Part shown: positions 8,084 through 16,687 of the stretch, one piece after another
Numbering within the stretch: position 1 is the stretch's first letter
How the letters are laid out: each line of letters opens with the position of its first letter
DNA from: Planctomycetota bacterium
GTDB lineage: Bacteria > Planctomycetota > MHYJ01 > JACPTZ01
Assembly (NCBI GenBank): GCA_016192525.1
Contig: JACPTZ010000058.1
Location: 1 to 34,662 of the forward strand
Direction: 5' to 3'
Length of the DNA stretch: 34,662 bases
Notes under the pieces: model-generated
What the model was told of the DNA's origin: nothing
Seen by the model: only the letters and a program-made list of their open reading frames with translations
The model's database searches: none
Position numbers and translations under genes: made by a program

Positions 8084-8950
8084 ATGACGCTCTTCCGCCG
8101 TTCTGTCGTCCCCCTCCTGTTCCTCCTCTGCCTCTCCTCCTGTTCCCCCGGGAAAGAGTCGGGCGCGGTCGCTCCGACTCTCCCCACCGCGTCGATCACG
8201 CTCGGCGGCCGACGGATCCAGGTGGAGTGCGCCACCACGAGGGAGGCCCGCGAAAGGGGGCTCCGGTTCCGCTCGCTTCTCGGGGCCGACCAGGGGATGC
8301 TCTTCTGCTGGGCGGACGATGCCCTTCGCGCCTTCTCGATGAGGGAGACCGTGATCCCCCTGTCGGTCGCCTTCTGCAAGGCGGATGGGACGGTGATCGA
8401 AATCCGGTCCTGCCGTCCGTTGGACAAGGAGGGGCCGTCCTCCGGCGACAAGTTCCGCTACGCCCTGGCCCTCACCGACGGCTGGTTCGCCGAACACGAC
8501 GTGAGAGCGGGGGCGAAGATCGAGTGGGGACCGGAGGTGACCGCGCTGAGGCCCGAGGGGGAGGGTCCGCTGCGGATCGATCTCCAGGTCGCCGGCCACA
8601 GCGTCGTCACGGAGGTCGTGTACACCGAGAAGGCGCGCGAGACCGGTCTCATGAACCGGGACGCCCTGGACGCGGAGGCCGGGATGCTCTTTGTCTATGC
8701 GAAGGACCGTCCGCTCTCCTTCTGGATGAAAGACACCCGCCTCCCGATCGCCATCGCCTTCCTGAGCGAGGCGGGAGTGATCGACGAGATCCGCAAGATG
8801 AAGCCCTACGACCTCACGCGGATCAACGCCAGGAAGCCCGCGCGGTTCGCCCTCGAGGTGAACGCCGACTGGTTCGACCGGCACCAGGTGAACGTCGGCG
8901 ACGCCGTCACCCTTCCTCAGCAGGTGCTGGGACTTCCCGCGGATCCCTGA
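8084..8950 (+). CDS. Lipoprotein with two tandem DUF192 domains
   Basis: A 288-residue exported protein. The signal peptide ends in LSSC (Cys20), a good lipobox. Two DUF192 units follow. The second (about 165-275) is canonical: ARETGLMNRDALDAEAGMLFVY, then LSFWMKDTRLPIAIAFL. The first (about 38-145) is recognisable but degenerate: RERGLRFRSLLGADQGMLFCW, then AFSMRETVIPLSVAF, where the usual F-W-M-K/R-N-T core has lost its Trp. DUF192 proteins are small exported beta proteins of unsettled function. The duplication within one lipoprotein with divergence of the first copy suggests one unit is structural. The stop is 4 bases before the next gene, so they are probably cotranscribed. Confidence 0.88.
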   Translation: MTLFRRSVVPLLFLLCLSSCSPGKESGAVAPTLPTASITLGGRRIQVECATTREARERGLRFRSLLGADQGMLFCWADDALRAFSMRETVIPLSVAFCKADGTVIEIRSCRPLDKEGPSSGDKFRYALALTDGWFAEHDVRAGAKIEWGPEVTALRPEGEGPLRIDLQVAGHSVVTEVVYTEKARETGLMNRDALDAEAGMLFVYAKDRPLSFWMKDTRLPIAIAFLSEAGVIDEIRKMKPYDLTRINARKPARFALEVNADWFDRHQVNVGDAVTLPQQVLGLPADP

Positions 8951-8954
8951 GGCC

Positions 8955-9506
8955 ATGCGCAAACCCACGCGCAGCATCGGCGCGGTGGCCGTCATCGGCG
9001 CCCTCGGCTGTCTCCTCCTCATGTTCGCCTGGTCCACGAGCGCCGAGAAGGTCCTCGGCACGGGGCCTCTCGTCGGCACCGCCAAGTTCGTGCGCGACGC
9101 GTATCATGACGTCATCCGCTCGGCGGTCTGCCGTCTGCGGCCCGCGAAGGGGAATGATCTGATTCTGGCCGTCGAGTACGCGGCCTCCGGGCTGCTCCCT
9201 CCGGAGGATCGGTCGAGGCTCAGCAAGGAGATCGGCGAGATGGCCTATCTGAACTACGTGCAGGACCCGGAGGTCAGGGCGGAAGGGCAGGCGGGGCGAA
9301 TCGTCCAGGTCACCATCACCTGCACGGAGGAGGTCTCGTCGGGCTGCTCGAAGCAGACCCGGCAGACCTCAGAGTCGTGGAGCCTGATCCACCCCGCGCC
9401 CCGTCCGTCCCCCCCTCCCCGTTCCCCGGCGCCGCCTCCTTCCGTCGTGCCGTCCAGGTCCCCGGACTCCGCTTCTCCCGCGAAACCGCCGCCGGGACCG
9501 CGATAG
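8955..9506 (+). CDS. Single-pass membrane or exported protein with proline-rich tail, unknown
   Basis: A 183-residue protein. Residues 8-28 form a hydrophobic helix (IGAVAVIGALGCLLLMFAW) that could be an uncleaved anchor. The middle (about 45-130) is soluble and contains three Cys residues. The last 45 residues are rich in Pro and Ser. I do not recognise the family. It follows the DUF192 lipoprotein by 4 bases and precedes the next membrane protein by 6, which supports one transcription unit. Confidence 0.65.
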   Translation: MRKPTRSIGAVAVIGALGCLLLMFAWSTSAEKVLGTGPLVGTAKFVRDAYHDVIRSAVCRLRPAKGNDLILAVEYAASGLLPPEDRSRLSKEIGEMAYLNYVQDPEVRAEGQAGRIVQVTITCTEEVSSGCSKQTRQTSESWSLIHPAPRPSPPPRSPAPPPSVVPSRSPDSASPAKPPPGPR

Positions 9507-9512
9507 ACCCTC

Positions 9513-10022
9513 ATGCACCGCTATTTCGCCCTCCTCGCCCTCCCCCTCGCCCCGTACTTCGCCGCGGTCTTCCTCGGGATGCTCGTGCATGCGTGGCGTG
9601 TTCCGGTCCGCACCCATGTCCTGCTCTCCTTCCTGCTTGTGATCTACCTCCTCGGTATTCACGTGATGGCGATCTTCATGCTGGTCGGCAGTGGCGCGGC
9701 CCTCAGGGACGCCGCGGCGGGGAAGGATTGGGCGGGGCCCTACGTGGACGCGACGCGCGCGCTCAAGCGGCGGATCCTCCCGCTGGCCGCGCTCGCCATG
9801 ATCTGCGGCGTGGCCGCCGCCTGGATCGGCGGGGCGGTTCACACCGGAGGCCTGCCGGTCTGGGCGCACCGATCCGCGGCGATCCTGGCGACCGGCGTGA
9901 ATCTCGGCGTCCTCTGGGTCGAGTACCGGGCCCTTCGGGAGAACTCGCGGTTGCTGGCGGAGGCGAGCGGGAGGCTGGACGCTACAGCATGCTCTGCGGA
10001 TCCACATCCACCGTCACCGTGA
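9513..10022 (+). CDS. Integral membrane protein, four predicted helices, unknown
   Basis: A 169-residue protein with four hydrophobic segments at about 3-26 (FALLALPLAPYFAAVFLGML), 35-60, 92-112 and 120-140. It has a small basic loop between helices two and three (DATRALKRRI). No family recognised. The last 14 codons overlap the 3' end of priA, which runs in the opposite direction (overlap 9982-10022). The C-terminal residues encoded in that overlap (CSADPHPPSP) look like read-through into an antisense gene. Confidence 0.65.
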   Translation: MHRYFALLALPLAPYFAAVFLGMLVHAWRVPVRTHVLLSFLLVIYLLGIHVMAIFMLVGSGAALRDAAAGKDWAGPYVDATRALKRRILPLAALAMICGVAAAWIGGAVHTGGLPVWAHRSAAILATGVNLGVLWVEYRALRENSRLLAEASGRLDATACSADPHPPSP

Positions 10023-12375
10023 TCCCGTGGCGCGGGGCGAAGAGAGTCCCGGCGCGGAGCGGACGGAGGACCGCATCGAGCGTCGCGCGGGAGACGGCGC
10101 GCAGGCAGACGTGCCACCGCCAGCGGTCCCGGATCCGTGGAAAGGGGCAGGCGAGCGGACCGAGAATGTCTCCGCCCTCCGCCGGCAGGTGTTCCGCAGC
10201 CGTCTCCGCGATCATCCGGGCGCGGCCCTCCACGTCGCCCGAACTCTCTCCTTCGACCACGAATCGCACCATCCTCGTGAACGGGGGATATCCGACCAGT
10301 TTCCGAAACTCCAGTTCCCTGGCCGCGAATCCCTCGTAGTCGTGCGTCTGCGCGGCGGCGATCGCGTAGTGCGTCGGGTGGAAGGTCTGGACACAGACCA
10401 CGCCGCCGCGCGGCCCGCGGCCCGCCCGACCGGCCACCTGCGTGAGGAGCTGAAAGGTCCGTTCCGCCGATCGGAAATCCTTGAGGTGGAGCGCCGTGTC
10501 GGCGGTGATCACGCCGACCACGGTCACGTTCGGATAGTCGAGTCCCTTCGCGATCATCTGCGTTCCGACGAGCAGGTCGACTTCGCCGATCCTCAGCCCG
10601 CCCAGCATGTGCGTGTAGTCTCTTCCCGACTTCATCGCATCGGAGTCCATCCGCCCCGCGGCGATTCCGGGGAATTCCCGGCGCACCTCCTCCTCGATCC
10701 GCTCGGTTCCCACCCCGAGCTGGCGGATTCGTCCGGCCCCGCAGGCGGGGCATCCGCGCGGCACCGGCTGCCGCTCGTTGCAGTGGTGGCAGATCGCCGC
10801 GTCGCGCGACTTGTGAACGGTGAGCGCCACCTCGCATCGGCGGCAGCGGAAGACCATCTTGCACTCGGAGCAGATGAGGAGCGTCACGAAGCCGCGCCGG
10901 TTGAGGAAGAGGAGCACCTGCTCCTTATTCGCGAGGGCGGCGCGGATGCGGAGGACGAGCTGGCGCGAGAGCAGGGGGTAGCGCTTCTGCGCGCGGAACT
11001 CCGCCCCGAGGTCGCAGATCTCGACCGGCGGGAGCGGGCGGGACTCGACGCGCTCCGGCATCCGGAGCAGGGTGTACCGGCCCTGCAGGGCGTTCCGGTA
11101 CGATTCGAGCGCCGGCGTGGCGGAGCCGAGGATCACGACCGCCCCCTCCATCTGGGCCCGCTTCACGGCGACGTCGCGGGCGTGGTATCGGGGCGTCGAC
11201 TCCTGCTTGAAGGTCGGCTCGTGTTCCTCATCGACGACGATGAGGCCCAGCGAGCGGGTGGGGGCAAAGACGGCCGATCGGGCGCCGATGACGATCTGCG
11301 CCTCGCCGGAGCGGATGCGGGACCACTGGGCGGCGCGCGCCCCTTCGGCGAGGTGGGAGTGGAGGACCGCGACGTTCGGGAATCGGGCGCGAAACCTCCC
11401 CACGGTCTGCGGCGTGAGGGCGATCTCAGGGACCAGCACGATGGCCTGCCGGTCCTGGGCGAGGACCCGGGCGAGGGCCTGCAGGTAAACCTCGGTCTTT
11501 CCGCTCCCCGTGACGCCATGAAGGAGAAACGTGCGAAAGGTCCGGGCTTCCACCGCTTCGGCGATCGGTCGCAGCGCGGCGGCCTGGGCCGCGGTGAGGG
11601 CGGGTGGGACGGCGGCGTCCAGGTCGAGCGGCATTTCCAGGAGCGGATCGGTGACTCGCCGTTTCTCGATTCGGACCAGGCCCTGTTTCGCCAGAGTCAG
11701 GAGCGGGGCCGAGCTGGTCCCGGCGCGACGGGCCAGATCCTCCGCGGGCAACGGGCCATCGGCGGCGGCGAGGGCGCCCAGGAGGGTTGCTGGCGGAGTC
11801 TCGGAGGAATCCGCAGGGGCGGGGACCGGCCCGTCCTCCGTCATCCCCTGTTCTGAAACCGGAATCGTGATCCGATCGGGAGGGAGTTCTTTCAAGGGCG
11901 ATGAGGTCGGGACCCGCCCGCCCCCCGCGGCCGCGATCCGGCCGAGTTCCGCGGCCCGGGCCCGGCCGGCCTCGGTGAGGATCACCCACCGCAGCGTTTT
12001 CTCCTTCGTCTGCCGGCGGACCCCGGTTGGAAGGACGGCATCCAGGGCCTGCCCCCAGCCGCAACAGTAGTAGTCCGCGATCCAGCGGGTGAATTCGAGC
12101 ATCCGGAGGTCGACGATCGGCTCGCGGTCGAGCGCCCGCACGATGGAGCGGCACTTCTCGGGCGGACAGTCCGGCGTCTCGGTGAGTGCCACCACATAAC
12201 CGGCCCTCGCGGCCTTGCCGAAGGGGACCTCCACCCTCCGCCCGACCGTCACTGTCTCCCGCATCGCCCCGGGGATGGCATAGGAGTATGTTCGATCGAT
12301 CGGCAGATCGGCGACGGCGACCGAGGCGAAGGCGGCGCCATGGGCCGGGGACGGGGTGGACGAAGGGTCAGGCAT
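9982..12375 (-). CDS. priA: Primosomal protein N' (replication restart helicase)
   Basis: About 797 residues. PriA reloads the replicative helicase at stalled forks. Visible parts: 3'-end DNA-binding domain near the N-terminus (VEVPFGKAARAGYVV); Walker A GVTGSGKTE at about 285-293; DEEHE Walker B near 380; helicase motifs RYHARDVAV and LGSATPALES; a zinc-binding region with eight or more Cys (CSECKMVFRCRRCE ... CHHC ... CPACG, about 500-545); and the late helicase motifs GTQMIAKGLDYPNVT and VAGRAGRG. The frame is open back to an ATG at 12483, but that start overlaps the divergent promoter at 12436-12464, so ATG 12375 (MPDPSSTPSP) is preferred; no strong Shine-Dalgarno marks either. Convergent with the membrane protein gene, overlapping by 41 bases. 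Confidence 0.95.
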   Translation of the reverse strand: MPDPSSTPSPAHGAAFASVAVADLPIDRTYSYAIPGAMRETVTVGRRVEVPFGKAARAGYVVALTETPDCPPEKCRSIVRALDREPIVDLRMLEFTRWIADYYCCGWGQALDAVLPTGVRRQTKEKTLRWVILTEAGRARAAELGRIAAAGGGRVPTSSPLKELPPDRITIPVSEQGMTEDGPVPAPADSSETPPATLLGALAAADGPLPAEDLARRAGTSSAPLLTLAKQGLVRIEKRRVTDPLLEMPLDLDAAVPPALTAAQAAALRPIAEAVEARTFRTFLLHGVTGSGKTEVYLQALARVLAQDRQAIVLVPEIALTPQTVGRFRARFPNVAVLHSHLAEGARAAQWSRIRSGEAQIVIGARSAVFAPTRSLGLIVVDEEHEPTFKQESTPRYHARDVAVKRAQMEGAVVILGSATPALESYRNALQGRYTLLRMPERVESRPLPPVEICDLGAEFRAQKRYPLLSRQLVLRIRAALANKEQVLLFLNRRGFVTLLICSECKMVFRCRRCEVALTVHKSRDAAICHHCNERQPVPRGCPACGAGRIRQLGVGTERIEEEVRREFPGIAAGRMDSDAMKSGRDYTHMLGGLRIGEVDLLVGTQMIAKGLDYPNVTVVGVITADTALHLKDFRSAERTFQLLTQVAGRAGRGPRGGVVCVQTFHPTHYAIAAAQTHDYEGFAARELEFRKLVGYPPFTRMVRFVVEGESSGDVEGRARMIAETAAEHLPAEGGDILGPLACPFPRIRDRWRWHVCLRAVSRATLDAVLRPLRAGTLFAPRHGITVTVDVDPQSML

Positions 12376-12435
12376 GGGGGGGACCGTTCCCGTCAGGGGC
12401 TGTTTCGAACGAATCGGCGCCCGATTCCTCAACGC

Positions 12436-12464
12436 TTGCGCATCGCCGCCGTGCATGCTACTGT
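12436..12464 (+). promoter_or_regulatory. Sigma70-type promoter of the CBS gene
   Basis: TTGCGC (12436-12441), 17 bases, TACTGT (12459-12464). It lies between divergent priA and the CBS-domain gene, about 50 bases before ATG 12516. Consensus matching only. Confidence 0.45.
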
Positions 12465-12515
12465 GTCGCGCGACCCGACGCAAGCGACTGGAACCGCTTT
12501 CTCCGGAGACCCGCC

Positions 12516-12971
12516 ATGATGAAGAAGCGCACGCTCAGACATGTCATCGCCGGACAGAAACTCCTCAACGTCCCGCCCAAGTCGACCGTGCTCGCCGCCG
12601 CCCAGACGATGGCGGAGAACAACGTCGGCGCCGTCCTGGTTCTCGTCGAGGGGGAGCTCGCCGGCATCTTCACCGAACGCGACATCCTCCGCCGCGTCGT
12701 CTCGCAGGAGAAGGACCCGGCGAAGACGCTCATCGAAGAGGTGATGACCGTCAACCCCATCACCATCGACGCCGAAGAGGGGGTCCTCGACGCCCTCGCC
12801 CGGATGCGCGAGGCGCAGTGCCGGCATCTCCCGGTGGTCGACAAGGAGAAGGTTCTCGGGGTGCTCTCCCTCCGCGACGCCCTCATGGTGGTCCTCGAGC
12901 TGAAGGAGGAGGAGATGAAGGACCTTCAGGAGTATCTGGACTATCTGCCGCCGGAGTCAGGGGTGGGGTAA
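12516..12971 (+). CDS. Twin CBS domain protein
   Basis: A 151-residue stand-alone Bateman module. CBS1 is at about 8-65 (VPPKSTVLAAAQTMAENNVGAVLVL, then GIFTERDILRRVV). CBS2 is at about 72-128 (TVNPITIDAEEGVLDALARM, then CRHLPVVDKEKVLGVLSLRD). Such pairs bind adenosine nucleotides and regulate partner proteins; which partner is unknown. The C-terminal helix is acidic (LKEEEMKDLQEYLDY). The start is ATG 12516 with a CCGGAG ribosome-binding site 8 bases before; a second ATG follows directly. The frame is open upstream to 12186, but that part is antisense to priA. Confidence 0.9.
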   Translation: MMKKRTLRHVIAGQKLLNVPPKSTVLAAAQTMAENNVGAVLVLVEGELAGIFTERDILRRVVSQEKDPAKTLIEEVMTVNPITIDAEEGVLDALARMREAQCRHLPVVDKEKVLGVLSLRDALMVVLELKEEEMKDLQEYLDYLPPESGVG

Positions 12972-12999
12972 GGGATGGATGGCGAATGAGGAATGACGA

Positions 13000-15900
13000 A
13001 TGACGACCACACGGACGACGGCCGGGATGGCCACGATCATCCTGCTCTCTGCGATCGCGGCCGTTTCTTCCGGATGCCGTCAGTCCGGTTCCAGGACGGC
13101 GGGGACGGAGCGCGAGCCGGCCGTAACCCCCCGGGACGCGCCGCGCGAGGTCGAAGCCCCTCTCCCCCCGAACTGGGATCGCGTCCTCCGACCCCAGGGT
13201 CAGCCCGCCCCGCTCCCGGTGGGCGATCCGGCGCTCGACCTCATCCCGGGCGAGCACTTCCCGCGCCTCCGGACCTATGACGTCCGCCACTACCGGATCG
13301 AGTGCTCCATCGACTTCGAGAAGAAGACGATCTGCGGCACCGTGACGATCACCCTCACCCCGCTCGGGCGCGGGTTCGAGCGGTTCGAGCTCGACGCCTC
13401 CGAGATGCGCATCTCCGCCGTCTCGCTCGAGTCGGTCACGCCGACGCCCTCGAAGGAGCGGCCCTCCGAGGCCCAGTCCGAACCGCCCCGGGGATTCGCC
13501 GCCGACGCGACCCCGCCTCCGCCCGCGCCCTCGGTCTCGAAGCAGGCCCTCGCCTTCGTCCACTCCGACCCGAAGCTGGCCATCGACTGCACCGCCGTCA
13601 CGACTCCCCTGGGCCGCGGATTCGGCCCCCAGGATACGCTTACCGTCTCCGTCGCCTGGTCCGCCACCCCGCGCAAGGGGCTCTACTTCGTCGGCCCGAA
13701 CCCCGCCTACCCCGACAAGCCGGTCCTCGCCTGGACCCAGGGCGAGCCCGAGGACAACCACTACTGGGTCCCGTGCTACGACTACCCCAACGATCGCGCC
13801 ACCAGCGAGACCCTCATCACCGTCCCGGAGGGATACCGGGCCGTCTCCAACGGCAAGTTCATCGGTTCGACCTCCGATCCGAACGCGAAGACGGTCACCT
13901 GGCGCCATCGCGAGTCGGTCCCGCACGTCGCCTACCTCCTCTCGATCGTCGCGGGCGATCTCGTCGAGTTCAAGGACCAGTGGAAAGAGGTCCCGCTCCT
14001 CTACTACGTCTCGAAGCGCGACGCCGACGAAGGCACCGTGAAGCGATCGTTCGCGAACACCGCCGACATCATGGAGTGTTTTTCCGCCCGGTTCGGCACG
14101 CCGTATCCGTACGAGAAGTACGCCCAGGTGGTCGTCTACGACTTCATCTACGGCGGGATGGAGAACATCTCCGCCACCACGCTCACCCGCTCCACCCTCC
14201 ACGACGCCCGCGCCCACGGCGACGCGCTGAGCGAGGGGCTCGTGGCGCACGAGCTGGCCCACCAGTGGTGGGGGGACCTGCTGACCTGCCGGGACTGGTC
14301 CCACATCTGGCTCAACGAGGGGTTCGCCACCTACGCCGAGGCGGTCTACTACGAGCACTGGAAAGGCGCGGACGAGTACCGGCGCGACATGGCGGGGTGC
14401 ATCGGCGCGGCCATCGGGGAGGACCGATGGCAGTACCGGCGGCCGATCGTCCACTCGTGGTGGAGCGACCCCGACGACATGTTCGACACGCACACCTACC
14501 AGAAGGGGGGGAGCGTGCTGCACATGCTCCGGTTTGTCCTCGGCGACGAGGCCTTCTGGAAGGGGATCGCGAAGTACGCGCAGGACAACCGCGGGAAGTG
14601 TGTGGTGACGGACGACCTGAAGCGGGCCATGGAGGATTCGAGCGGGCAGGACCTCGGCTGGTTCTTCGACCAGTGGCTCCACAAGGCGGGCCACCCGGAG
14701 TACAAGGTGCGGTGGGAGTGGGACGAGCCGGGGAAGATCGCCTGCGTCATCGTCACCCAGGCGCAGAAGACCGACGCCGTTACGCCGCTCTTCAGGATGC
14801 CGGTCGAGATCCGGTTCCTCTGGAACGATCGCGATCCGGTGACGCGTCGCGTGATGCTCGAGGGGAAGGAACAGCGCTGCTACTTCCCGTGCGAGGCGAA
14901 GCCGGGGGCGGTGCAGTTCGACCCGGCGGGGTGGCTTCTGAAGACGCTCGAGTTCGGGAAGTCGAAGGAGGAGTGGCTCTGTCAGGCGAAGCGGGCCGCG
15001 GAGGCGCTCGGGAGGCAGGAGGCGGTCGGGGAGCTCGGGAGGCAGGGCGGGGACGATTCGGCGGCCGCCTGCATCGAGGCGCTCACAAAGGACGGCGACT
15101 ACGGCGTCCGCACGGCGGCGGCCGGGGCGCTCGGGGCGCTGAAGGGCGACAAATCGCGCGACGCCCTGCTCGGCGCCCTGGCGGAGGAGAAGGACTCCCG
15201 GGTTCGGGAGGATATCGCGCGGGCCCTCGGGAACTTCGGGGAGGATCCGGTCCTCGCCGCGCTCACGAAGGCGCTGAACGAGGACGCGTCCTATTCGGTG
15301 AGGTCGGCGAGCGTGGAGGCGCTGCTCCGGGCCGCGCCGAAGAAGGCCCGGGAGACGATCGAGGCGGCGCTCGCCCAGGACTCGCACCACGAATGGATCC
15401 GGAACGCGGGGCTGCGCGGACTCGCCGACCACGAGGGGACGCGGGCGCTGGAGCTGTTCGCGATCTGGGCCCGATACGGCGGGAACCCGCATTCGCGGGG
15501 GACGACCCTGGGCGCGCTGGCGCGACTCGGAAAGGGGAACCGTGAGGTGGAGGATCTCATCCTGTCGCTCATCGACGATCCCGACTTCGGCTTCCGCCGT
15601 CAGGTCTTCGGGACGCTGGCCGATCTCGGCCGGGTGGAGGCGGTGGCGCCGCTCAAGCGTCACGCCGAGACGGAGTTCGACGCCCGGATGCGGGCGGCGG
15701 CCGCCCGGGCCGCGCGCAAGATCCTCCAGGCCCAGCCGGCGTACAAGGTCGCGTCGCTCCTCCAGGAAGCGCGGAAACTCGAGAAGCAGGCCGAGGCGAA
15801 GGAGGCCGAGATCCGAAAGGCGACGCTTCAGATTGAGGATTGGCGGCTGGAGGCGCGCAAGAAGCGGCTGGAGGCGGAGCAGACGCCGATTCCGAGATAG
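13000..15900 (+). CDS. M1 family zinc aminopeptidase with C-terminal HEAT-like repeats, lipoprotein
   Basis: A 966-residue exported metallopeptidase. The signal ends SSGC (Cys26), a lipobox. The N-terminal M1 beta domain follows. The exopeptidase motif GGMEN is at 385-389. The zinc site HELAH (417-421) and E440 give HExxH-x18-E, and Tyr500 (DTHTYQKGG) fits the catalytic tyrosine. From about residue 665 the protein changes to repeats of helical pairs (GVRTAAAGALGALKGDK; RVREDIARALGNFG; FRRQVFGTLADLG), which are HEAT/PBS-lyase-like, replacing the usual ERAP1-like C-terminal domain. The last 45 residues form a basic coiled coil (LLQEARKLEKQAEAKEAEIR). It should release N-terminal amino acids outside the cytoplasm. 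Start chosen at ATG 13000, in a stretch of short GAATGAC repeats. Confidence 0.93.
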   Translation: MTTTRTTAGMATIILLSAIAAVSSGCRQSGSRTAGTEREPAVTPRDAPREVEAPLPPNWDRVLRPQGQPAPLPVGDPALDLIPGEHFPRLRTYDVRHYRIECSIDFEKKTICGTVTITLTPLGRGFERFELDASEMRISAVSLESVTPTPSKERPSEAQSEPPRGFAADATPPPPAPSVSKQALAFVHSDPKLAIDCTAVTTPLGRGFGPQDTLTVSVAWSATPRKGLYFVGPNPAYPDKPVLAWTQGEPEDNHYWVPCYDYPNDRATSETLITVPEGYRAVSNGKFIGSTSDPNAKTVTWRHRESVPHVAYLLSIVAGDLVEFKDQWKEVPLLYYVSKRDADEGTVKRSFANTADIMECFSARFGTPYPYEKYAQVVVYDFIYGGMENISATTLTRSTLHDARAHGDALSEGLVAHELAHQWWGDLLTCRDWSHIWLNEGFATYAEAVYYEHWKGADEYRRDMAGCIGAAIGEDRWQYRRPIVHSWWSDPDDMFDTHTYQKGGSVLHMLRFVLGDEAFWKGIAKYAQDNRGKCVVTDDLKRAMEDSSGQDLGWFFDQWLHKAGHPEYKVRWEWDEPGKIACVIVTQAQKTDAVTPLFRMPVEIRFLWNDRDPVTRRVMLEGKEQRCYFPCEAKPGAVQFDPAGWLLKTLEFGKSKEEWLCQAKRAAEALGRQEAVGELGRQGGDDSAAACIEALTKDGDYGVRTAAAGALGALKGDKSRDALLGALAEEKDSRVREDIARALGNFGEDPVLAALTKALNEDASYSVRSASVEALLRAAPKKARETIEAALAQDSHHEWIRNAGLRGLADHEGTRALELFAIWARYGGNPHSRGTTLGALARLGKGNREVEDLILSLIDDPDFGFRRQVFGTLADLGRVEAVAPLKRHAETEFDARMRAAAARAARKILQAQPAYKVASLLQEARKLEKQAEAKEAEIRKATLQIEDWRLEARKKRLEAEQTPIPR

Positions 15901-15962
15901 CGCTGGTGCGGTATCCCACCTTCCGGCGCGTGATGATGCAGAGTCGATCCCGCAGAAAGGGC

Positions 15963-15998
15963 TTGACCTCCCGCCGCTGAAGTGACACACTGTGTCAC
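15963..15998 (+). promoter_or_regulatory. Promoter plus 17-bp palindromic operator of the toxin-antitoxin pair
   Basis: TTGACC (15963-15968) is followed after 17 bases by a weak -10 (CACACT, 15986-15991). A perfect palindrome GTGACACA-C-TGTGTCAC (15982-15998) covers the -10 and directly touches the ATG at 15999. It is the likely binding site for the antitoxin, giving autorepression. There is no room for a Shine-Dalgarno, and the expected start of transcription falls at or next to the ATG, so the message may be leaderless. Confidence 0.7.
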
Positions 15999-16262
15999 AT
16001 GAAGAACGTTTCGATTCGGGACCTACACGACAAAACCGGGGACTGGATCCGCAAGGCATCCCGGGACGGGGAGATAGCCGTCACCTACCGTGGAAAGGTG
16101 GTGGCGAAGATCGTGCCGCAGGCGGCGGAGGCGGAAGTCCCGTACTTCTCCCGCCGACGGCTTCGACCCGCCTATCGGCGGCTCCAGGAGAGAGGACGGC
16201 TCCGGAGCGGCTCCAACAGCACGACCCTCATCTCGGAGGAGCGCGACGACCGGAAGACGTGA
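15999..16262 (+). CDS. Phd/YefM-type antitoxin
   Basis: An 87-residue protein. The N-terminal 45 residues match the Phd/YefM fold: MKNVSIRDLHDKTGDWIRKA, then GEIAVTYRGKVVAKIVP, a DNA-binding dimer. The C-terminal part is basic and disordered-looking (YFSRRRLRPAYRRLQERGRL), as expected for a toxin-wrapping tail. The stop TGA overlaps the GTG start of the PIN toxin gene (16259-16262). A perfect palindrome abuts its start codon. The pair forms a type II toxin-antitoxin operon. Confidence 0.88.
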   Translation: MKNVSIRDLHDKTGDWIRKASRDGEIAVTYRGKVVAKIVPQAAEAEVPYFSRRRLRPAYRRLQERGRLRSGSNSTTLISEERDDRKT

Positions 16263-16687
16263 TCTACTTCGACGCCTGTTACGTCGTGCGGCTGTATATC
16301 GACGATCCGGGGTGGCAGGTGGTACGCGCCTTCGCCGCGACGGACCATCTGGCTTGTGCGCTCCACGGCCGGGCGGAGACGGTCGCCGCCTTTCATCGCA
16401 AACTCCGTGAGGGGGCGCTCACACGGGCCGAGTTCCGTACCGTGCTCGATCAATTCGAGGTGGACTGCGCCGCCGGCGCCATCGCGTGGCTGCCGCTCTC
16501 CCTGGCTGTCGTGGATCGTGCGACGCGCCTGTACCGAATCCTCTCGCGTACCCATCCGCTCCGCTCCGCCGATGCCCTCCACCTCGCCTGCGCCGCCGAG
16601 AATCGCTTTCGCGAGGTTTACTCGAACGATCGGCGTCTACTCGCCTCAGCCGTCCACTTTCGCCTCCGGGGGGTGGATCTGATCTGA
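16259..16687 (+). CDS. PIN-domain toxin, VapC-like ribonuclease
   Basis: A 142-residue PIN protein starting at GTG 16259, whose GTGA overlaps the antitoxin stop. The four acidic positions of the PIN site are visible: D5 in VIYFDACYVVRLY, E40 in GRAETVAA, D104 in SADALHLA and D124 in YSNDRRLL. It should be a Mg-dependent RNase that blocks translation by cutting tRNA or rRNA; the actual target is not readable. The frame is open upstream to 15992, but that part overlaps the antitoxin in another frame. Confidence 0.88.
   Translation: MIYFDACYVVRLYIDDPGWQVVRAFAATDHLACALHGRAETVAAFHRKLREGALTRAEFRTVLDQFEVDCAAGAIAWLPLSLAVVDRATRLYRILSRTHPLRSADALHLACAAENRFREVYSNDRRLLASAVHFRLRGVDLI

Noticed and set aside
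10027-11856. A 609-codon plus-strand frame inside priA
   Set aside because: priA on the other strand has every helicase and zinc motif; this frame is Arg/Gly-rich shadow.
12883-16059. A 1058-codon open frame on the minus strand opposite the aminopeptidase
   Set aside because: It is antisense to a gene with complete catalytic motifs. The translation is rich in Arg, Gly, Leu and Pro with no domain pattern, as expected from a GC-rich shadow frame.
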